Position numbers and translations under genes: made by a program. DNA of 64,000 bases from Molanna angustata (lineage: Eukaryota; Arthropoda; Insecta; Trichoptera; Molannidae), in NCBI GenBank assembly GCA_963576475.1, contig OY754982.1, forward strand, positions 16,248,217-16,312,216, given 5' to 3'. Below are positions 9,917 through 20,749 of the stretch, piece by piece. Below the pieces are notes generated by a model. It ran no database searches. It saw only the letters and a program-made list of their open reading frames with translations, and was not told the origin of the DNA. The first letter of the stretch is position 1. Each line of letters opens with the position of its first letter.

Positions 9917-12577
9917 TCAAGTGTTAGTGGAGGGGTGGGTTTCCCCAATGACGTCATTATTGCGTTTTGTTTGGCTTCTAGTGACTCTAGTACTTAACGG
10001 TATATTGTTTACAGGTGGATTATCAGTTTTCGGCTTACTAAGAATTTTACTAATGTTTTTAAAGTGACTATTGTTTGAAATATCGGTAGTTTGATTACTA
10101 TGGTTTTTAAAAATGTTGTTTTCAAGTACACTTGTCCATGCGGTCGGGATTCGAATGCTATCGTCCCTGTTATTCATTATACTGTTGCTTCTTTTATATA
10201 TTTCGATTGCTTCCCTGTAAATTCTAAATGTTTCATTATTAATATTCGCGACTACTTTTGAATTTTCAAAGTCTATGGAGTGATTTTCGGTCAATGAGTG
10301 ATTTACAAGAGATGAAGTTAGTTTCCGGTTTTTAACATCTACGCGATGTTCAGAGACGCGCGCCGAGATTCTGCGATTTGTCCTGCCTATGTAAGTTTTT
10401 GAGCAATCACCGCATGGGATTTCGTAAATACCGTGTGACTCTAATGGTATTTTATCTTTCGGACTTTTTAAAAAGGATGAAATTTTGTTGTCTGTTCTAA
10501 AAATGGTGCGAATATTATGTTTATAAAGTAGGTGACTGATTTTGTCTGTAGTGCCTTTTATGTAAGGCAAAAACGCAATGGAGAGTGGCTTTACTTTAGT
10601 TGACGTATCTTTTTTATTATAATTTTTATTAGTTTGATTTTTTACTGCATTATTTATCGTAAAATTAGAAAAACCGTTATTTCGTAGCGCGTTTTTAAGA
10701 TACTCTAATTCGTTTTGAATGTTTTCGGAGTCGGCTATCCTTAATGATCGTGTTACCAAGGTGTTTGCTACAGAGGCGATTTGTGCTGGATGATGGTTCG
10801 ACGATGCGTGGAGATATCTGTTGGTATGTGTTGATTTTCTGTACACAGTGTGGCCGAGAGTGCCATCGTCTTTTTTGATTACGAGAACATCAAGAAAAGG
10901 TATTTCACCGTTGTTTTCTATCTCCATTGTGAATTTGATGTTATTGTGGAGATCGTTCAGAAAATCAAGAAATTTGTTAAGTTCCTCCAAACCGTGAGGC
11001 CATATAACGAAGGTATCATCCACGTATCTAATCCATAGCTTTGGTTTTAAGCGCGCTCTATCTATAGCTTCCTTTTCTAACTTGGTCATAAATATGTTAG
11101 CGACTGGCGGTGAAAGAGATAGACCCATTGGTGCTCCTTTTACTTGTTTGTACATGTCGTTATTATAAGTGAAAAATGTGTTATTGAGGCAATGTTCTAT
11201 TAAAGTTATTATGTCATTCGGTGGGTCACTCATTTCTTTTATTGCTTGAAGAGCTTCGTCTGTGGGTATATTGGTGAACAAGGATACGACGTCAAAACTG
11301 ACAAGGATGTCGCCCTTGTTTAATTTTTGATTTTTAATGATTTGTATAAAATGTTCCGAATTTTTGACAAAAGATTCCGCTGATTCTACATCTGGTTGTA
11401 AGTAGTTGGCAAGATACTTTGATAACATTTGAAGTGGAGAACCGACAGAACTGACTATGGGTCTAAGAGGAACATCCGTCTTATGAATTTTTGGCAAACC
11501 GTATAATTTCGGAAAACGTGACGATTTTTCTCTAGGTATTAACGACTTTTTTAATTCGGGACTTAATTTGGATGACATAATTTTAGTTTTAGTCGTTTTT
11601 TCTAAGTATGTTATAGGATTATTAGGATGCAGTTTATAAGCCGGATCGTTGAGCAAATTAGTAATTTTAATGTGATAATCTTCGCTTTTCATGATTACTG
11701 TTGCGTTTCCCTTATCTGCCGGAAGAATAATTATATCTTTATTTGCGCGTAATTCTTTAAGAGCTCGTATTTCATCGAGAGATATATTTCTTTTCGGCGG
11801 AAGCGATTTTCTAAGTATATGGCAAGTTTCTTGTCGTATAGTTTCGGCTATATTATTTGGTAGTTTACATACGGCTGATTCGATTCCCGTAACAATGTCT
11901 TCTTTTGGAATTTTCGGAGGAACAACACCAAAATTAAAACCTTTACTTAGAACCGATATTGTATCGTTATTTAATTTAAGATCGGTGAGATTGTGAATGA
12001 TTTTATCGGTATTTAAAGACTGTTGGTATTCTACTTTTTTGATATTATTTTCGATACGCGTGAATTTACTTATTTGGCGGTCGGAGTTTATTTTATTATT
12101 CGTTTCAATTCTATTATGAATGAGATTATCTAATTCGGACCATATTAATGGATGTAATATATTAGAAAGTTTTAAATGAAGATTTTTAATATCAGTACCA
12201 AGTGTATGTAATTGTAAATGAATGTAACCGATTTCGTCGCGTATGAGGGAAAAACTAGTATTATAAAGAATTTTTCTCACCGATTTTCTGCTACCGCGTT
12301 GTCTCAGTTGAAAACACTTTGGCACTACTTTTTTATCACGACATCGACACAAAAAGGTTAGGTCACATAGAAGCTTCGCGTGTTTTGACTTTAATTTTTC
12401 AAACTTTTTCGTTTCACTGTATATTTCCTCCCCGTAGAGGTTATTTATGTTAAATCTAAGGTTTTCGCGAGTACAAAATATGTTATTATTAAGTATTTTG
12501 GGGATAACCCGCGTCAAATTATGATTCCCGAGAGAATCAGTCGTCTGCCGACGTTTCGTCTGAATCTCATCAGACAT
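9917..12577 (-). CDS. Penelope-like element protein, left copy (RT + GIY-YIG)
   Basis: An intact 886-aa single-ORF retroelement protein, identical in sequence to the copy at 12729-15389. Residue landmarks: the Penelope-type DKGN at 288-291, LYGLPKIHK at 358-366, the motif A Asp429 in LVSFDVVSLFTNIP, GAPMGLSLSP at 481-490, catalytic YVDD at 518-521, FLD at 561-563, then a C-terminal GIY-YIG nuclease with GIY at 716-718, a PCGDC cysteine pair at 721-725 and YIG at 729-731. In this family the nuclease nicks the target and the reverse transcriptase copies the RNA from the nick. The start ATG is the one repeated in both pseudo-LTRs. No stop or frameshift is present, so the copy is potentially active. 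The tail is basic (TRSQTKR). A 3' UTR of about 40 bp leads into the left partial unit. Confidence 0.95.
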   Translation of the reverse strand: MSDEIQTKRRQTTDSLGNHNLTRVIPKILNNNIFCTRENLRFNINNLYGEEIYSETKKFEKLKSKHAKLLCDLTFLCRCRDKKVVPKCFQLRQRGSRKSVRKILYNTSFSLIRDEIGYIHLQLHTLGTDIKNLHLKLSNILHPLIWSELDNLIHNRIETNNKINSDRQISKFTRIENNIKKVEYQQSLNTDKIIHNLTDLKLNNDTISVLSKGFNFGVVPPKIPKEDIVTGIESAVCKLPNNIAETIRQETCHILRKSLPPKRNISLDEIRALKELRANKDIIILPADKGNATVIMKSEDYHIKITNLLNDPAYKLHPNNPITYLEKTTKTKIMSSKLSPELKKSLIPREKSSRFPKLYGLPKIHKTDVPLRPIVSSVGSPLQMLSKYLANYLQPDVESAESFVKNSEHFIQIIKNQKLNKGDILVSFDVVSLFTNIPTDEALQAIKEMSDPPNDIITLIEHCLNNTFFTYNNDMYKQVKGAPMGLSLSPPVANIFMTKLEKEAIDRARLKPKLWIRYVDDTFVIWPHGLEELNKFLDFLNDLHNNIKFTMEIENNGEIPFLDVLVIKKDDGTLGHTVYRKSTHTNRYLHASSNHHPAQIASVANTLVTRSLRIADSENIQNELEYLKNALRNNGFSNFTINNAVKNQTNKNYNKKDTSTKVKPLSIAFLPYIKGTTDKISHLLYKHNIRTIFRTDNKISSFLKSPKDKIPLESHGIYEIPCGDCSKTYIGRTNRRISARVSEHRVDVKNRKLTSSLVNHSLTENHSIDFENSKVVANINNETFRIYREAIEIYKRSNSIMNNRDDSIRIPTAWTSVLENNIFKNHSNQTTDISNNSHFKNISKILSKPKTDNPPVNNIPLSTRVTRSQTKRNNDVIGETHPSTNT

Positions 12578-12728
12578 TTTCTAAAGGCGCCTTGTTAATA
12601 AATTTTCGTCTCGAGGGATAGTGCACGCACGTCCGTTCGAGCGCACGCTTCGTCCGCACGCTTACTCGAACGGACGTGCGTGCACTATCCCTCGAGACGA
12701 AAATTTATTAACAAGGCGCCTTTAGAAA
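12578..12728. promoter_or_regulatory. Head-to-head junction and shared 5' leaders
   Basis: The two 5' leaders face each other. They are perfect reverse complements up to position 12640 on the left and from 12666 on the right. Between them lie 25 bp (12641-12665) that contain CGCACGCTT twice, separated by CGTC. Each leader is ~63 bp long and includes TCGAACGGACGTGCG, ATCCCTCGAGACG and AAGGCGCCTT before the ATG. If the leader holds an internal promoter, as pseudo-LTRs are thought to do, this would act as a divergent promoter; that is inference. Confidence 0.7.
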
Positions 12729-15389
12729 ATGTCTGATGAGATTCAGACGAAACGTCGGCAGACGACTGATTCTCTCGGGAATCATAATTTGACGCGGGTT
12801 ATCCCCAAAATACTTAATAATAACATATTTTGTACTCGCGAAAACCTTAGATTTAACATAAATAACCTCTACGGGGAGGAAATATACAGTGAAACGAAAA
12901 AGTTTGAAAAATTAAAGTCAAAACACGCGAAGCTTCTATGTGACCTAACCTTTTTGTGTCGATGTCGTGATAAAAAAGTAGTGCCAAAGTGTTTTCAACT
13001 GAGACAACGCGGTAGCAGAAAATCGGTGAGAAAAATTCTTTATAATACTAGTTTTTCCCTCATACGCGACGAAATCGGTTACATTCATTTACAATTACAT
13101 ACACTTGGTACTGATATTAAAAATCTTCATTTAAAACTTTCTAATATATTACATCCATTAATATGGTCCGAATTAGATAATCTCATTCATAATAGAATTG
13201 AAACGAATAATAAAATAAACTCCGACCGCCAAATAAGTAAATTCACGCGTATCGAAAATAATATCAAAAAAGTAGAATACCAACAGTCTTTAAATACCGA
13301 TAAAATCATTCACAATCTCACCGATCTTAAATTAAATAACGATACAATATCGGTTCTAAGTAAAGGTTTTAATTTTGGTGTTGTTCCTCCGAAAATTCCA
13401 AAAGAAGACATTGTTACGGGAATCGAATCAGCCGTATGTAAACTACCAAATAATATAGCCGAAACTATACGACAAGAAACTTGCCATATACTTAGAAAAT
13501 CGCTTCCGCCGAAAAGAAATATATCTCTCGATGAAATACGAGCTCTTAAAGAATTACGCGCAAATAAAGATATAATTATTCTTCCGGCAGATAAGGGAAA
13601 CGCAACAGTAATCATGAAAAGCGAAGATTATCACATTAAAATTACTAATTTGCTCAACGATCCGGCTTATAAACTGCATCCTAATAATCCTATAACATAC
13701 TTAGAAAAAACGACTAAAACTAAAATTATGTCATCCAAATTAAGTCCCGAATTAAAAAAGTCGTTAATACCTAGAGAAAAATCGTCACGTTTTCCGAAAT
13801 TATACGGTTTGCCAAAAATTCATAAGACGGATGTTCCTCTTAGACCCATAGTCAGTTCTGTCGGTTCTCCACTTCAAATGTTATCAAAGTATCTTGCCAA
13901 CTACTTACAACCAGATGTAGAATCAGCGGAATCTTTTGTCAAAAATTCGGAACATTTTATACAAATCATTAAAAATCAAAAATTAAACAAGGGCGACATC
14001 CTTGTCAGTTTTGACGTCGTATCCTTGTTCACCAATATACCCACAGACGAAGCTCTTCAAGCAATAAAAGAAATGAGTGACCCACCGAATGACATAATAA
14101 CTTTAATAGAACATTGCCTCAATAACACATTTTTCACTTATAATAACGACATGTACAAACAAGTAAAAGGAGCACCAATGGGTCTATCTCTTTCACCGCC
14201 AGTCGCTAACATATTTATGACCAAGTTAGAAAAGGAAGCTATAGATAGAGCGCGCTTAAAACCAAAGCTATGGATTAGATACGTGGATGATACCTTCGTT
14301 ATATGGCCTCACGGTTTGGAGGAACTTAACAAATTTCTTGATTTTCTGAACGATCTCCACAATAACATCAAATTCACAATGGAGATAGAAAACAACGGTG
14401 AAATACCTTTTCTTGATGTTCTCGTAATCAAAAAAGACGATGGCACTCTCGGCCACACTGTGTACAGAAAATCAACACATACCAACAGATATCTCCACGC
14501 ATCGTCGAACCATCATCCAGCACAAATCGCCTCTGTAGCAAACACCTTGGTAACACGATCATTAAGGATAGCCGACTCCGAAAACATTCAAAACGAATTA
14601 GAGTATCTTAAAAACGCGCTACGAAATAACGGTTTTTCTAATTTTACGATAAATAATGCAGTAAAAAATCAAACTAATAAAAATTATAATAAAAAAGATA
14701 CGTCAACTAAAGTAAAGCCACTCTCCATTGCGTTTTTGCCTTACATAAAAGGCACTACAGACAAAATCAGTCACCTACTTTATAAACATAATATTCGCAC
14801 CATTTTTAGAACAGACAACAAAATTTCATCCTTTTTAAAAAGTCCGAAAGATAAAATACCATTAGAGTCACACGGTATTTACGAAATCCCATGCGGTGAT
14901 TGCTCAAAAACTTACATAGGCAGGACAAATCGCAGAATCTCGGCGCGCGTCTCTGAACATCGCGTAGATGTTAAAAACCGGAAACTAACTTCATCTCTTG
15001 TAAATCACTCATTGACCGAAAATCACTCCATAGACTTTGAAAATTCAAAAGTAGTCGCGAATATTAATAATGAAACATTTAGAATTTACAGGGAAGCAAT
15101 CGAAATATATAAAAGAAGCAACAGTATAATGAATAACAGGGACGATAGCATTCGAATCCCGACCGCATGGACAAGTGTACTTGAAAACAACATTTTTAAA
15201 AACCATAGTAATCAAACTACCGATATTTCAAACAATAGTCACTTTAAAAACATTAGTAAAATTCTTAGTAAGCCGAAAACTGATAATCCACCTGTAAACA
15301 ATATACCGTTAAGTACTAGAGTCACTAGAAGCCAAACAAAACGCAATAATGACGTCATTGGGGAAACCCACCCCTCCACTAACACTTGA
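12729..15389 (+). CDS. Penelope-like element protein, right copy (RT + GIY-YIG)
   Basis: The plus-strand twin of the left copy. All 886 residues match and even the antisense reading frames are the same, so nucleotide identity must be essentially complete. Catalytic signatures are intact: Asp429 of motif A, YVDD at 518-521, and GIY (716-718) with YIG (729-731) plus the PCGDC cysteines in between. The ~280 residues before DKGN are the Lys/Asn-rich N-terminal region usual in the family. GIY-YIG at the C terminus places it with canonical endonuclease-bearing Penelope-like elements rather than the endonuclease-lacking telomeric ones. After the stop, a 3' UTR of about 40 bp (CACTTGGTAGTAAGCTTTCG region) runs straight into a partial next unit. 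Two full copies of this quality suggest a very recent event or an assembly duplication. Confidence 0.95.
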   Translation: MSDEIQTKRRQTTDSLGNHNLTRVIPKILNNNIFCTRENLRFNINNLYGEEIYSETKKFEKLKSKHAKLLCDLTFLCRCRDKKVVPKCFQLRQRGSRKSVRKILYNTSFSLIRDEIGYIHLQLHTLGTDIKNLHLKLSNILHPLIWSELDNLIHNRIETNNKINSDRQISKFTRIENNIKKVEYQQSLNTDKIIHNLTDLKLNNDTISVLSKGFNFGVVPPKIPKEDIVTGIESAVCKLPNNIAETIRQETCHILRKSLPPKRNISLDEIRALKELRANKDIIILPADKGNATVIMKSEDYHIKITNLLNDPAYKLHPNNPITYLEKTTKTKIMSSKLSPELKKSLIPREKSSRFPKLYGLPKIHKTDVPLRPIVSSVGSPLQMLSKYLANYLQPDVESAESFVKNSEHFIQIIKNQKLNKGDILVSFDVVSLFTNIPTDEALQAIKEMSDPPNDIITLIEHCLNNTFFTYNNDMYKQVKGAPMGLSLSPPVANIFMTKLEKEAIDRARLKPKLWIRYVDDTFVIWPHGLEELNKFLDFLNDLHNNIKFTMEIENNGEIPFLDVLVIKKDDGTLGHTVYRKSTHTNRYLHASSNHHPAQIASVANTLVTRSLRIADSENIQNELEYLKNALRNNGFSNFTINNAVKNQTNKNYNKKDTSTKVKPLSIAFLPYIKGTTDKISHLLYKHNIRTIFRTDNKISSFLKSPKDKIPLESHGIYEIPCGDCSKTYIGRTNRRISARVSEHRVDVKNRKLTSSLVNHSLTENHSIDFENSKVVANINNETFRIYREAIEIYKRSNSIMNNRDDSIRIPTAWTSVLENNIFKNHSNQTTDISNNSHFKNISKILSKPKTDNPPVNNIPLSTRVTRSQTKRNNDVIGETHPSTNT
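12731..12764 (+). other. Double-hairpin GAAAC motif, hammerhead-like
   Basis: Right after the ATG, GTCTGA and TCAGAC form a 6-bp stem with loop TGAGAT. GAAAC comes next, and a CGTC-GGCA-GACG hairpin overlaps its last base. The string also contains CTGATGAG and CGAAAC, two conserved boxes of hammerhead ribozymes, which are reported from Penelope pseudo-LTRs. I could not complete a canonical fold: the expected UH cleavage site is AC here and stem I has mismatches. The motif occurs four times in the locus (two full units, two partial units). Hairpin-GAAACG without the other box is also present at 7-40 and around 50160-50180. Confidence 0.35.
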
Positions 15390-15430
15390 CGCGGCTTCCT
15401 TTCAAACTTTCACTTGGTAGTAAGCTTTCG

Positions 15431-16095
<665 letters not shown>

Positions 16096-16289
16096 TTTAC
16101 TATCTATAAGTATATGCAATATTAATTTATTTATTTACATACTTATTTATTCAAACAAATATACCAAAATCCATTTTTATATAAATAGATATAAAGGATT
16201 ATTATTTAATTATTTATTCATACAAAAATAATATATACTTGAACCATTACTATTATACCATTGTTATATTATATTCCTTTTTTATATAT

Positions 16290-16579
16290 GGATACGCAGT
16301 CAAACCAAACTGTCCGACGTGGTTGAGAGAATAGCCATGCAGAAGTGGAGATGGGCAGGACACATATCAAGAATGACCGACAACAGATGGACGAAAAGAC
16401 TGGTGGAGTGGAGACCGAGAGGCGACAAGAGACCACAAGGGCGACCACCTAACAGATGGATGGACGACATTAAAAGATTTTTTGGACCACAGTGGATGGG
16501 AGTCGCACAGGAACGGGAGAAGTGGAGAAGGAGAGGCCTATGTCCTGCAAGGCTGATGATGATATTGATGGATATATAG
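16290..16579 (+). pseudogene. RTE-like LINE C-terminal fragment
   Basis: An open stretch (Met at 16319) reads the C-terminal end of an endonuclease/reverse-transcriptase LINE: KWRWAGHISRM, then GDKRPQGRPPNRWMDDI, then WMGVAQEREKWRRRG. The RWxGH...GRPxxRW...REKWR order matches the other RTE-like tails in this window. The reverse transcriptase core is missing. It is a 5'-truncated insertion close to the TA tract. Confidence 0.75.
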
Positions 16580-16621
16580 GATTTTTTTCTATATGTTAAT
16601 TGATTTAAGTATTAATTATTT

Positions 16622-16880
16622 ATACATTTATTTACATACATACATACATACCATCACGCCATGTCCCTCACGGGGTATGCAGAGAGAACCGAACGCCACA
16701 TTTTTCTATCTTGACACACATTCATCGCCTCATCAACATTCATACATCGTCTTATACACGTTCATCTGTTGTTCACGCTTCTTACATTTCCATCTTTCAG
16801 AATATCGTTTACATGGTCGTGCCATCCTTTTTTTGGGCGCCCCCGACCTCTTATTCAATTCCTGTCAGCTTTCACTTATT
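16622..16880 (-). pseudogene. RTE-like LINE 3' end with (CATA)n tail
   Basis: A (CATA)n run (16632-16650 region) is followed on the plus strand by CCATCACGCCATGTCCCTCA. On the minus strand this is the very 3' end of the RTE-like family seen intact at 51640-51930 (WHDHVNDILKDG...WRSVLSAYPVRDMA, then a TATG-type tail). The coding part here is full of stops. The orientation is opposite to the neighbouring fragment at 16290. Confidence 0.7.
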
Positions 16881-16884
16881 TATT

Positions 16885-17449
16885 TATTTATAAACAAATA
16901 TAGGTACGTACATCCATTTTTATACATATAGATAAAAGTTAATATCAGTTTACCATCATAACTTAAATAAAACCCTAAGCATTTTTAATCTAAATTGTAT
17001 TTTGTTTTCAAATTAACTGCATGTCAGTTCATACTAATGTTGAACTACGAGGCGAGGTGATAGGTTTCAAATAATCGAAAGTAATTTTGTAGCTATCGAA
17101 AATTATAAATGCTTTTCGATTGGGTTCGGCTTCACCTCGAATATAATTCAGATCGGAATGTTGGTGTCCTTGTGATGTAATTGATAGTAAAAGAAAAATA
17201 AAATCGGACTAACATTTCTTTTGTTGAGAGATGAGTTGAACATCTTAAATATTATATTATTACGATGGTGACTGGTAACCTCGACGTGTGCCATTTCTTG
17301 GGTTAGTTGTTTTCAAACTATGGTTCGTGCTGTTTAATATAAGCGATTTTATGATTGATAAAAAATTTCTTCATATATTAAAAACTGCGAAAATTATGTG
17401 TCCGTCGTACTACAATAGTTAACTAATCGTATACAATAATTAAATATAA
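16885..17449. other. No recognisable gene
   Basis: AT-rich. A short inverted pair (GGCGAGGTGA / TTCACCTCG) lies near 17050 and 17130. Nothing else stands out. Confidence 0.3.
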
Positions 17450-18424
17450 CTAGTTGCATGTAACACATGAGATCCAACTGTCGATAGCGATAGTATGTAT
17501 AGTTGAAGAATATGTACCAAACTATAAACCCATAGATACAAATTATTGAATATTTTCAGATATTTTGTTTTCTATACAACATATGTAGGTATGTATGTCA
17601 AGATAGGATAGTATGGAGGAAGATCCTTTTTCCAACCCAGAATATGCAAATAGCATGATGGTATGTATGTATGTTTGGAGATGAAGTATCAAACTATTAA
17701 GTCTTCTTACATATTGTGTATAGGCGACTGCCATTCAAAATGTATGAAGCGATGTCGTCACTAAATTCAATTTTTAAAAAAATTGTTAAAAAAAAATTGA
17801 GATCTTCTACTACAATGTTAATATTTTTTATAGAAAATTAAATTATCTAGTTGGGGTGTTTCGGCTTTTTTCGATAATTGTAAAAGTTTTGGAAATATAG
17901 GCAGTTAAACTCATAAATTTATCATAAAAAAAATATTTTTCTTAATAAAAAATGTTTGAGAAACCCTGGAATTTTTTTGAAAAAACAAATTTGAGATTTT
18001 GTATTTGTCTATGTTTGTACCAATTTTCAGCGTTCTAGCGTTTATGGTTTCTGAGATATATGGAAAAATAAAATAAAAATTCAAAAGTTGATAACCCCTG
18101 ACTGAAACAAAAATTCAAAATTCCGAGTATAAAAGTTTTGTAGGCCTGTAACTGTTTATATATTCTGAAATTTTAGGCTCTGTAAATTGAGCGGATCAAA
18201 AGTTATAAGGGGGGGACGGACACACACACAGACACACAGACACTCACACACACACACACACACAGACACACGAAATGTTCTACTCCGAATTCCGAGTAAA
18301 TCCGTGTATGGAACATATATGCTGCGAAGCCTCTAAGTTGGTGTTTTTTGACTTCAAAGTTGGAAAAGCCGTGAAAAAAGTAGACCTCTCCATACAATTC
18401 TCGCGTATTCTGGCTTGATACATT
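17450..18424 (-). mobile_element. Helitron-like (HINE/DINE-type) unit a
   Basis: One ~975-bp unit of a tandem array. Read on the minus strand, its 3' end has a CATGT-GTT-ACATG hairpin followed by CAACTAG, the CTAG-type end of Helitrons. Inside are a GT/CT-rich microsatellite (18217-18272) and long AT-rich blocks with no coding capacity. The 5' terminal palindrome found in the other units is missing here. The unit instead stops at 18424 against a 73-bp block that is found inverted at 19569-19641. A subterminal GTTGGATC / GATCCAAC pair matches the 5' TCCAACTGTCGAT ends. Confidence 0.6.
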
Positions 18425-18529
18425 GCCCCCAAGTCAAATTGAAAACGCTGTTCGTTTTCGCCAAGCGCTAATTTTTTTTGTATGGGATTTGACGTTTGTT
18501 GTTTGTTATTGTAGAAAAAATTTCTACAA
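18425..18529. repeat. Insert between array units, 73-bp block
   Basis: Positions 18425-18497 are an exact reverse complement of 19569-19641. In both places the block is wedged between Helitron-like units. The rest, to 18529, is AT-rich. It is either a separate small element or a displaced piece of the Helitron-like family that was inverted within the array. Confidence 0.6.
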
Positions 18530-19567
18530 CTAGTTGCATGTAACACATGAGATCCAACTGTCGATAGCGATAGTATGTATAGTTGAAGAATATGTACCAA
18601 ACTATAAACCCATAGATACAAATTATTGAATATTTTCAGATATTTTGTTTTCTATACAACATATGTAGGTATGTATGTCAAGATAGGATAGTATGGAAGA
18701 AGATCCTTTTTCCTACCCAGAATATGCAAATTGCATGATGGTATGTATGTATGTTTGGAGATGAAGTAACAAACTATTAAGTCTTCTTACATATTGTGTA
18801 TAGGCGACTGCCATACAAAATGTATGAAGCGATGTCGTCACTAAATTCAATTTTTAAAAAAATTGTTAAAAAAAAATCGAGATCTTCTACTACAATGTTA
18901 ATATTTTTTATAGAAAATTAAATTATCTAGTTGGGGTGTTTCGGCTTTTTTCGATAATTGTAAAAGTTTTGGAAATATAGGCAGTTAAACTCATAAATTT
19001 ATCATAAAAAAAATATTTTTCTTAATAAAAAATGTTTGAGAAACCCTGGAATTTTTTTGAAAAAACTAATTAGAGATTTTGTATTTGTCTATGTTTGTAC
19101 CAATTTTCAGCGTTCTACCTTTTATGGTTTCTGAGATATATGGAAAAATAAAATAAAAATTCAAAAGTTGATAACCCCTGACTGAAACAAAAATTCAAAA
19201 TTCCGAGTATAAAAGTTTTGTAGGCCTGTAACTGTTTATATATTCTGAAATTTTAGGCTCTGTAAATTGAGCGGATCAAAAGTTATAAGGGGGGGACGGA
19301 CACACAGACACACACACACACACAGACACACAGACACACACACAGACACACACACACAGACACACGAAATGTTCTACTCCGAATTCTGAGTAAATCCGTG
19401 TATGGAACATATATGCTGCGAAGCCTCTAAGTTGGTGTTTTTTGACTTCAAAGTTGGAAAATCCATGAAAAAAGTAGACCTCTCCATACAATTCTCGCGT
19501 ATTCTGGCTTGATACATTGTCGATATGTTAAGAGAACAAAGTTCTCCTGAACAAATCGACAGTTGGA
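18530..19567 (-). mobile_element. Helitron-like unit b
   Basis: About 1,038 bp and nearly identical to unit a over the shared part. It has the CTAG end at 18530-18533 with its hairpin, a CA-rich tract at 19299-19367 and, at its 5' end, a long near-palindrome (19519-19562: TGTCGATATGTT...AACAAATCGACA, with GAGAAC/GTTCTC at its centre) followed by the terminal TCCAAC on the minus strand. No protein is encoded. Confidence 0.65.
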
Positions 19568-19693
19568 CAAACGTCAAATCCCATACAAAAAAAATTAGCG
19601 CTTGGCGAAAACGAACAGCGTTTTCAATTTGACTTGGGGGCCTTGTCGATTTGTTAAGAGAACAAAGTTCTCCTGAACAAATCGACAGTTGGA
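19568..19693. repeat. Inverted 73-bp block plus solo terminal palindrome
   Basis: This holds the inverted copy of the 18425-18497 block and a second, solo copy of the 5' terminal palindrome (about 19644-19693). It then runs directly into unit c through GGATAACTAG. The extra terminus suggests that part of another unit was lost here by recombination between termini. Confidence 0.6.
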
Positions 19694-19696
19694 TAA

Positions 19697-20746
19697 CTAG
19701 TTGCATGTAACACATGAGATCCAACTGTCGATAGCGATAGTATGTATAGTTGAAGAATATGTACCAAACTATAAACCCATAGATACAAATTATTGAATAT
19801 TTTCAGATATTTTGTTTTCTATACAACATATGTAGGTATGTATGTCAAGATAGGATAGTATGGAAGAAGATCCTTTTTCCTACCCAGAATATGCAAATTG
19901 CATGATGGTATGTATGTATGTTTGGAGATGAAGTAACAAACTATTAAGTCTTCTTACATATTGTGTATAGGCGACTGCCATACAAAATGTATGAAGCGAT
20001 GTCGTCACTAAATTCAATTTTTAAAAAAATTGTTAAAAAAAAATTGAGATCTTCAACTACAATGTTAATATTTTTTATAGAAAATTAAATTATCTAGTTG
20101 GGGTGTTTCGGCTTTTTTCGATAATTGTAAAAGTTTTGGAAATATAGGCAGTTAAACTCATAAATTTATCATAAAAAAAATATTTTTCTTAATAAAAAAT
20201 GTTTGAGAAACCCTGGAATTTTTTTGAAAAAACTAATTTGAGATTTTGTATTTGTCTATGTTTGTACCAATTTTCAGCGTTCTACCGTCTATGGTTTCTG
20301 AGATATATGGAAAAATAAAATAAAAATTCAAAAGTTGATAACCCCTGACTGAAACAAAAATTCAAAATTCCGAGTATAAAAGTTTTGTAGGCCTGTAACT
20401 GTTTATATATTCTGAAATTTTAGGCTCTGTAAATTGAGCGGATCAAAAGTTATAAGGGGGGGACGGACACACAGACACACACACACACAGACACACACAC
20501 AGACACACAGACACACACACAGACACACACACACACAGACACACGAAATGTTCTACTCCGAATTCTGAGTAAATCCGTGTATGGAACATATATGCTGCGA
20601 AGCCTCTAAGTTGGTGTTTTTTGACTTCAAAGTTGGAAAAGCCGTGAAAAAAGTAGACCTCTCCATACAATTCTCGCGTATTCTGGCTTGATACATTGTC
20701 GATATGTTAAGAGAACAAAGTTCTCCTGAACAAATCGACAGTTGGA
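19697..20746 (-). mobile_element. Helitron-like unit c
   Basis: About 1,050 bp and complete at both ends: CTAG at 19697-19700 with the CATGT hairpin, and TCCAACTGTCGAT (minus strand) at 20746. The CA-rich tract at 20467-20545 is the longest in the array. The structure (subterminal inverted repeats, internal microsatellite, 3' hairpin with CTAG, head-to-tail tandem copies) fits HINE/DINE-1-type non-autonomous Helitrons. I infer the class; no Rep/helicase protein is in the window. Confidence 0.65.
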
Positions 20747-20749
20747 CTA

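Noticed and set aside
11691..11996. 101-aa frame antisense to the Penelope protein (and its twin at 13310-13615)
   Set aside because: It is a shadow of the coding strand. Its identity in both copies only mirrors the identity of the elements.
18203..18397. Small protein with VCVCVC tract
   Set aside because: Caused by the CA/GT microsatellite inside Helitron-like units; recurs with each unit.
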